Under the pieces are notes generated by a model. The model was given only the letters and a program-made list of their open reading frames with translations, was not told the DNA's origin and made no database searches. From positions 1 through 31,079 of IMG/VR virus record IMGVR_UViG_3300030109_002348: a stretch of DNA of 31,079 bases; one strand, 5' to 3'. Below are positions 30,447-31,079 of the stretch, one piece after another. Positions within the stretch are counted from its first letter, which is position 1. Each line of letters opens with the position of its first letter. Made by a program: the position numbers and the translations under genes. This DNA is from a virus.

Positions 30447-31007
30447 TTAATATCCTCGTTGTGGTGGATTTGTTTCCGGGCGGTACGGATAATTAAGCTG
30501 ACGAACGCCTACCATTGGTAAACCGTATTTATTGTAATGCCCAGCATCGAAGACGGAGCCTCTTTCTTTTTGTGCAGCGTCAGTCAATTCATAAGACTCA
30601 TCGCTCTCTCCCTCCCCCGGTCGGCGCTCCCCAGTCATTGATTGCATTGGGCCTTGGCCCATTATAGTACCATACCTAGAGTTAGGCGTCACAAAGGGGC
30701 CTCCAAAACGTCGTCTCTCAATAGCCTCCCTAGCAAGCCCTGATGGAGACCCAGATGAGCCCGCGGTATCGAAGATTTTCTCGCCCTCGACTGCCATTCT
30801 TTTATCAGGAAAATCTAATCTCCTTGACGGCATCTGTCTTCTTTCCATCATACCAAGAATAGCGGGATGAATAGTACCTGCTCTTCCTTCATATGGACGC
30901 CTATTCTCTTGTTGATACTGTATAGGAAATTCTGGTCGGGATGTGGTAAAAGCCTGTTGCTCTGGTAAGGCCTTGATGAACTTCACTGCGGCATCAATTG
31001 GCTTCAT
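30447..31007 (-). CDS. Hypothetical protein with N-terminal helix motif, 186 aa
   Basis: The N-terminus, MKPIDAAVKFIKALPEQQ, is a third variant of the amphipathic helix motif seen in the 105-aa and 620-aa proteins. The rest is Arg/Gly/Pro/Gln-rich, with likely disordered stretches (FPIQYQQENRRPYEGRAG; GERRPGEGESDESYEL). No Cys cluster or membrane segment. AGGAGG lies 7 bases before the ATG. A structural or virion-associated role is likely from context. Confidence 0.58.
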   Translation of the reverse strand: MKPIDAAVKFIKALPEQQAFTTSRPEFPIQYQQENRRPYEGRAGTIHPAILGMMERRQMPSRRLDFPDKRMAVEGEKIFDTAGSSGSPSGLAREAIERRRFGGPFVTPNSRYGTIMGQGPMQSMTGERRPGEGESDESYELTDAAQKERGSVFDAGHYNKYGLPMVGVRQLNYPYRPETNPPQRGY

Positions 31008-31008
31008 T

Positions 31009-31079
31009 TTAATTTCCTCCTCGTCTCATTCGGCTCATGTCCATTAGAGTCTGTCTAGTTATATCTTCACCTGTCATTG
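31009..31079 (-). CDS. C-terminal end of a protein continuing beyond the window
   Basis: An open minus-strand frame reaches the right edge and ends at a TAA 1 base before the next ATG. Visible residues are MTGEDITRQTLMDMSRMR followed by RGGN. The frame is closed by the same compact spacing as other genes, so it is probably the tail of a real gene. Too short for a functional call. Confidence 0.45.
   Translation of the reverse strand, partial: MTGEDITRQTLMDMSRMRRGGN

Overview
The window is a densely packed stretch of a tailed double-stranded DNA virus (HK97-fold lineage, Caudoviricetes-like). No host gene, tRNA, rRNA, insertion sequence or CRISPR array is visible. Every supported gene lies on the minus strand, so transcription runs from high to low coordinates. 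Genes are joined by TAATG, TGATG or ATGA overlaps, or by gaps of a few bases that carry GAGGTGA or GGAGG ribosome-binding sites.

Host: I favour a marine archaeal virus, perhaps of the Poseidoniales (MGII, 'magrovirus'-like) type. The grounds are many short Cys-cluster proteins, GGTGA-type ribosome-binding sites, an AbrB-type protein, a Ras/Arf-like GTPase, and small Cys/Lys-rich proteins of the kind seen in marine viruses. This is inference; a bacterial host is not excluded.

Layout in transcription order. (1) 31079-27722: proline-rich virion-like proteins, a protein joining an ADP-ribosyltransferase-like segment to a Cys/Lys-rich tail, and three small Cys-rich proteins. (2) 27721-27566: the only long gap, very AT-rich and promoter-like. 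(3) 27565-23777: two membrane proteins, a small GTPase with a hydrophobic N-terminus, an AbrB-like protein, two unrecognised proteins and a further two-TM protein. (4) 23737-16077: a likely small terminase with a duplicated CxxC/HxxxH domain, four unrecognised proteins (two of them large) and the large terminase. (5) 16023-4893: a LAGLIDADG-domain protein, a portal with Zn-ribbon-like inserts, four small proteins, a 1737-aa protein with a degenerate DNA-ligase-like domain, and a prohead protease fused to a scaffold. (6) 4875-1: major capsid protein, small capsid-associated candidates, a head-tail connector candidate and the start of a tail-completion candidate.

Together these genes cover DNA packaging, capsid assembly, maturation and neck building. 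The most unusual elements are the GTPase and membrane cluster, the LAGLIDADG protein between terminase and portal, the pseudo-ligase domain in the giant protein, a probable nested scaffold start, and short peptide motifs shared between otherwise unrelated virion-module proteins.
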